NCBI GenBank assembly: GCA_002492725.1
Contig: DLAF01000071.1
Coordinates: 1 to 64,000, forward strand
Source: Lachnospiraceae bacterium UBA7054
Lineage (GTDB): Bacteria > Bacillota > Clostridia > Lachnospirales > Lachnospiraceae
Reading direction: 5' to 3'
DNA: 64,000 nt
The notes below the pieces were generated by a model that worked only from the letters and a program-made list of their open reading frames with translations, made no database searches and had not been told where the DNA came from. The first letter of the stretch is position 1, and each line of letters starts with the position of its first letter. The translations under genes were made by a program, and so were the position numbers. This document shows, piece by piece, positions 61,555-64,000 of the stretch.

Positions 61555-62203
61555 AAAGTCCTCCAAACATGATGTCGATCGTTTTTAGAAGTGTCTTCGG
61601 GTGGTAGTATCTCCTTGCAATAAGAATGAGGAGTTTCGGATCGAGCTGCATTCTCTCGGCAGCTTCGCGAATGAGCGCTTCCGGATGCTCGGCATCCACC
61701 GGCGCATTTTCCGATTCTCTGATTGCATCCAACAGCTGCAGATAACGGTAATTGGAATGGTCAATCTTTACAACGGGTTTTCTGACCTCAATCCGCATAC
61801 CGTTCGGTACGCGCCTGCCATATCGATTCGTGGCGAAACAGCGCCGCGCAGGCATCTGAGACACCAGACCAAGACGGTTTAGAAGGGATAAGCCCGTCTC
61901 GTAACCGATCACTTCGTCTTCATGATAAAGGAGCTGCCTGTAAAACAGGGTTTCTCTATTTGGCGTATAATACCCGAATGCCGTCTTGATCCTGCGACAG
62001 TAAACGCCCTTTTCAATCCTTGCAATCCGTCCGCTTTTTTCCAGTCTGGCCATATTGACATTGACTGCCTTTTTAATATTCGTTACGGGCAGTCCGGTTT
62101 CTTTGGCAACGTAACGGGCTGCTTCGGAAGTCAGGATCGGCTGATCGGTCTTTTGTCCGTTCAGATACCGGAGCAGGATCTCTTTATATCCGATGTTGTT
62201 CAT
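61535..62203 (-). CDS. abiEi: AbiEi-family antitoxin / autoregulator (DUF6088-like)
   Basis: A 222-residue protein. An N-terminal winged helix (SEAARYVAKETGLPVTNIKKAVN, ARLEKSGRIARIEKGVYCRR) is followed by the antitoxin domain containing the conserved DEVIGYETGLSLLNRLGLVS. It represses the operon and counters the toxin gene it overlaps. The frame opens at 62251, but the ATG at 62203 has GGAGG five bases upstream. A good promoter lies at 62321-62293. Confidence 0.88.
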   Translation of the reverse strand: MNNIGYKEILLRYLNGQKTDQPILTSEAARYVAKETGLPVTNIKKAVNVNMARLEKSGRIARIEKGVYCRRIKTAFGYYTPNRETLFYRQLLYHEDEVIGYETGLSLLNRLGLVSQMPARRCFATNRYGRRVPNGMRIEVRKPVVKIDHSNYRYLQLLDAIRESENAPVDAEHPEALIREAAERMQLDPKLLILIARRYYHPKTLLKTIDIMFGGLYETARG

Positions 62204-62283
62204 TTTTTCCTCCATTTTTTGATTTTCTCCTTTCAGAGGATAAATCATCAACTGTTATTATTATTACAATCCGCGAAAGATAT

Positions 62284-62298
62284 TATGACTATATAATA
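62284..62298 (+). repeat. 15-bp direct repeat, right copy
   Basis: TATGACTATATAATA, same as 59754-59768. It overlaps the -10 element of the AbiE promoter on the other strand. Confidence 0.65.
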
Positions 62299-62321
62299 AC
62301 AAGATAGGAACAATTAGTCAA
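62293..62321 (-). promoter_or_regulatory. Promoter of the AbiE operon
   Basis: On the minus strand: TTGACT (62321-62316), a 17-base spacer and TATTAT (62298-62293), about 90 bases before the AbiEi ATG. Confidence 0.7.
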
Positions 62322-62373
62322 TGCAATTAGCGCCTGTAAATTTTTTATAATAATAACTGTTTTTGCTTTATTA

Positions 62374-62616
62374 GTAACACATTAGTAACACAAAATCTCC
62401 CTCCAAATCCCCCTTCACCCCGCTCCACTCGCGGGTTTAAAAATTTAATGAAAATTTTATCAGTTACAAATTAGTAACAAAATTCATTGGTACGCACGCA
62501 AATTATCATGATTTAGAATAACGAACGCGTTTGCAAAGGCCATCAAAGGAGCATAAATACAGGACTTTTGGAGACTCAACAAGTTTAGCGGCGATTTTTG
62601 ATGTGATGTGACGGAG
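62374..62616 (+). repeat. Conserved leader repeat, copy 2
   Basis: Second copy of the 50845-51087 sequence. The 186 bases ending at GACGGAG differ by 5 bases from copy 1. The CCCGC/GCGGG stem is conserved while its loop differs. The AAAGGAG at 62545-62551 and the TGA-N6-GTG junction are the same as in copy 1. Confidence 0.9.
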
Positions 62617-64000
62617 CCAGATTCTGAGGGAAGTTCAGACATTTCTGACTCCACGGACGGCGAGCAGGAAGGAACTGCAGGGGGTGAAATAACAGGTGAT
62701 ACCGAAACGGGTGTTACCGATACGGATCCGGATCTCAAGGAGGATACGACAAAGAAGACTCCCGTGACGGCTGAGACTGAGACCACGGATGAGGATTCCG
62801 AGGAAGAGATTTCCGCGATCACACCCGACAAACTCCTGCCCGCTGACTTTACTGTCACGGCGATGGAGCCTGATACTTCCGAGAACGCAGCGGCAGGCGC
62901 GCTGAAAGCGCTTGATTCCGCACAGATCGTTTTCACGAATGGCTGCGTTTCCGCGGATAATAAGATTCGTAAGGATGCAGACATCACCTTTAAGCTTGTA
63001 CCCAAGGCGGGCGTAAAGCTGGGTACGGTTCAGTATAAGACCAAAGGTGCGGCAGCGGATGCAACGGAATCCGCACTCAGTTCCGTAACGGGTCCGGCGG
63101 CTGACGGTACCTATACGATCGCTAAGGCGGGCTTGATGCATGGTGACCCGCTTGCAAATGACGTCAACGTTACCATCGTGGTAAATTCTACTGAGGTAGA
63201 GTATACCCTGAAGGTTGCGGCTACCGGCTATAAGCTGTATGAGACCAAGACCGAGGAAGGCAAGACGTTAGCTGATACAACGAAGCAAATTACGGATGGC
63301 GCTAAAAAGATTAAGTATAGCGACACGACCGGCGTTACCTTTGCATTGGTAGCAGATAACGGCACTAGCACCAAGCTTAGGAGCGTAACGGCTGCGGCAG
63401 GGGACAATAAGGCGAAACCCCTTGAGTCTACGGCAAATACCGATGCTGCAGCAGAGGACGGGCCGACTTATCCGATCTACACCGTTAAGGCTTCCGATCT
63501 GGAAGGTATCGCGCAGAATGACAATCAGGTTATCACCATCACGGTGAATGCGGATGCGGCTGCTGAGATTACGATTTCTGCACCTCTCAGTGATCCTGTA
63601 GGAGCAGTGACATTCGGTGCAGTTACCAATAAGGATGCTTTATATGGAGAAAATGGAGCAGTAGACGGTAATGCGGCAGGATCTGCAGCGGAAGGCCAGA
63701 AGGTTGTCTTCACGGCAGCGGCAGGCGCTAAATACGCGGATCTTACGGCGGATGATTTTACTGCGACCTTTACACCGGCCGGCGGGCAGGCAAGAGAAGT
63801 CAAGGTTACGGCGGTTGCTGAGACCACGAAGACCGTTGGGGGTACGGAAAAGACCATTCCGTCGCATTACGTGATTGACGTTTCCGGCGAGACGAAGAGC
63901 GGTACGCTGGCAGTTACGGCAAAAGCGACGCTGGACGACGCCAAAGAAGGCGTACAAAAAGTTGATTTTACATCTGTTTCCGAAAACTCTGTTGCGGTTA
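62608..64000 (+). CDS. Second giant-type surface protein, 5' part (runs off window)
   Basis: An uninterrupted frame of 464 codons from GTG 62608 to the window end, with no stop. The acidic Thr/Ser/Asp/Glu-rich N-terminus (about 80 residues) is followed by QIVFTNGCVSADNKIRKDAD and ITFKLVPKAGVKLG, clearly related to VTFTNGCVNDGKLVAGKDLT and FKIEPGVGRVLD in the protein at 51079. As there, no signal peptide or nearby ribosome site is visible. The last part is β-rich. The two proteins are paralogues sharing leader and N-terminal order. Confidence 0.8.
   Translation, partial: MTEPDSEGSSDISDSTDGEQEGTAGGEITGDTETGVTDTDPDLKEDTTKKTPVTAETETTDEDSEEEISAITPDKLLPADFTVTAMEPDTSENAAAGALKALDSAQIVFTNGCVSADNKIRKDADITFKLVPKAGVKLGTVQYKTKGAAADATESALSSVTGPAADGTYTIAKAGLMHGDPLANDVNVTIVVNSTEVEYTLKVAATGYKLYETKTEEGKTLADTTKQITDGAKKIKYSDTTGVTFALVADNGTSTKLRSVTAAAGDNKAKPLESTANTDAAAEDGPTYPIYTVKASDLEGIAQNDNQVITITVNADAAAEITISAPLSDPVGAVTFGAVTNKDALYGENGAVDGNAAGSAAEGQKVVFTAAAGAKYADLTADDFTATFTPAGGQAREVKVTAVAETTKTVGGTEKTIPSHYVIDVSGETKSGTLAVTAKATLDDAKEGVQKVDFTSVSENSVAV

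Overview
The window looks like a chromosomal segment of a gut-type, spore-lineage Firmicute, most likely a Lachnospiraceae-like Clostridium relative. This is inferred from gene families, not from a marker gene: FeoA-FeoA-FeoB with a small Cys-rich FeoB companion, YesM/YesN-type sensor pairs, a FabT regulator, an SpmB-type protein, LplB/YtcP-type sugar permeases, strong AGGAGG ribosome binding sites and sigma-A promoters. There are no rRNA, tRNA, CRISPR or phage genes.

Layout. 1-5 kb: edge of a HicB antitoxin, an RNA methyltransferase, four GNAT acetyltransferases, a NUDIX hydrolase and a P-loop kinase-like protein. 4.4-8.7 kb: a two-component system and a lantibiotic-immunity-type ABC exporter (LanFEG-like), with four TGCAAG boxes spaced exactly 11 bp in front of the exporter and a nonsense codon near the end of the LanE-like gene. 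8.7-15.2 kb: SulP transporter, MarR/flavin-reductase pair, LD-carboxypeptidase, FAD dehydrogenase and ROK sugar kinase. 15.2-15.9 kb: a complete type III toxin-antitoxin locus (promoter, repeat RNA antitoxin, terminator, ToxN). 16-23.3 kb: hydrolases, a MerR/TipA-like regulator, a decayed MFS pump behind an intact leader-peptide attenuator, an XRE regulator, a lipoprotein and an AgrC/AgrA-like pair. 23.4-26.7 kb: feo iron-uptake operon with three copies of a GTTAG-N6-CTAAC operator. 26.9-31.9 kb: heterodimeric ABC exporter, ZIP transporter, SpmB-like protein.

32-50.7 kb is mostly sugar uptake: an LplB/YtcP/solute-binding-protein importer, then orphan FabT, a DUF885 peptidase-like protein and a GGDEF protein, then a three-gene sensory system (kinase, membrane-anchored sugar-binding protein, AraC-type response regulator), an AraR-like repressor and a YtfQRT/YjfF-like furanose importer. 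The sensor binding protein resembles the importer's own binding protein, so the kinase system probably senses the imported sugar.

50.8-64 kb is the least ordinary part. A 2821-residue putative surface protein and a second paralogue cut by the window edge are each preceded by the same ~240-bp sequence (97% identical over its last 186 bp). Neither has a visible secretion signal, a good ribosome binding site or a convincing promoter. Between them lies a type IV AbiE toxin-antitoxin pair and a small membrane protein, bracketed by a 15-bp direct repeat. My reading is that this is a recombination-prone array of surface-protein cassettes held in place by an addiction module. That is inference.
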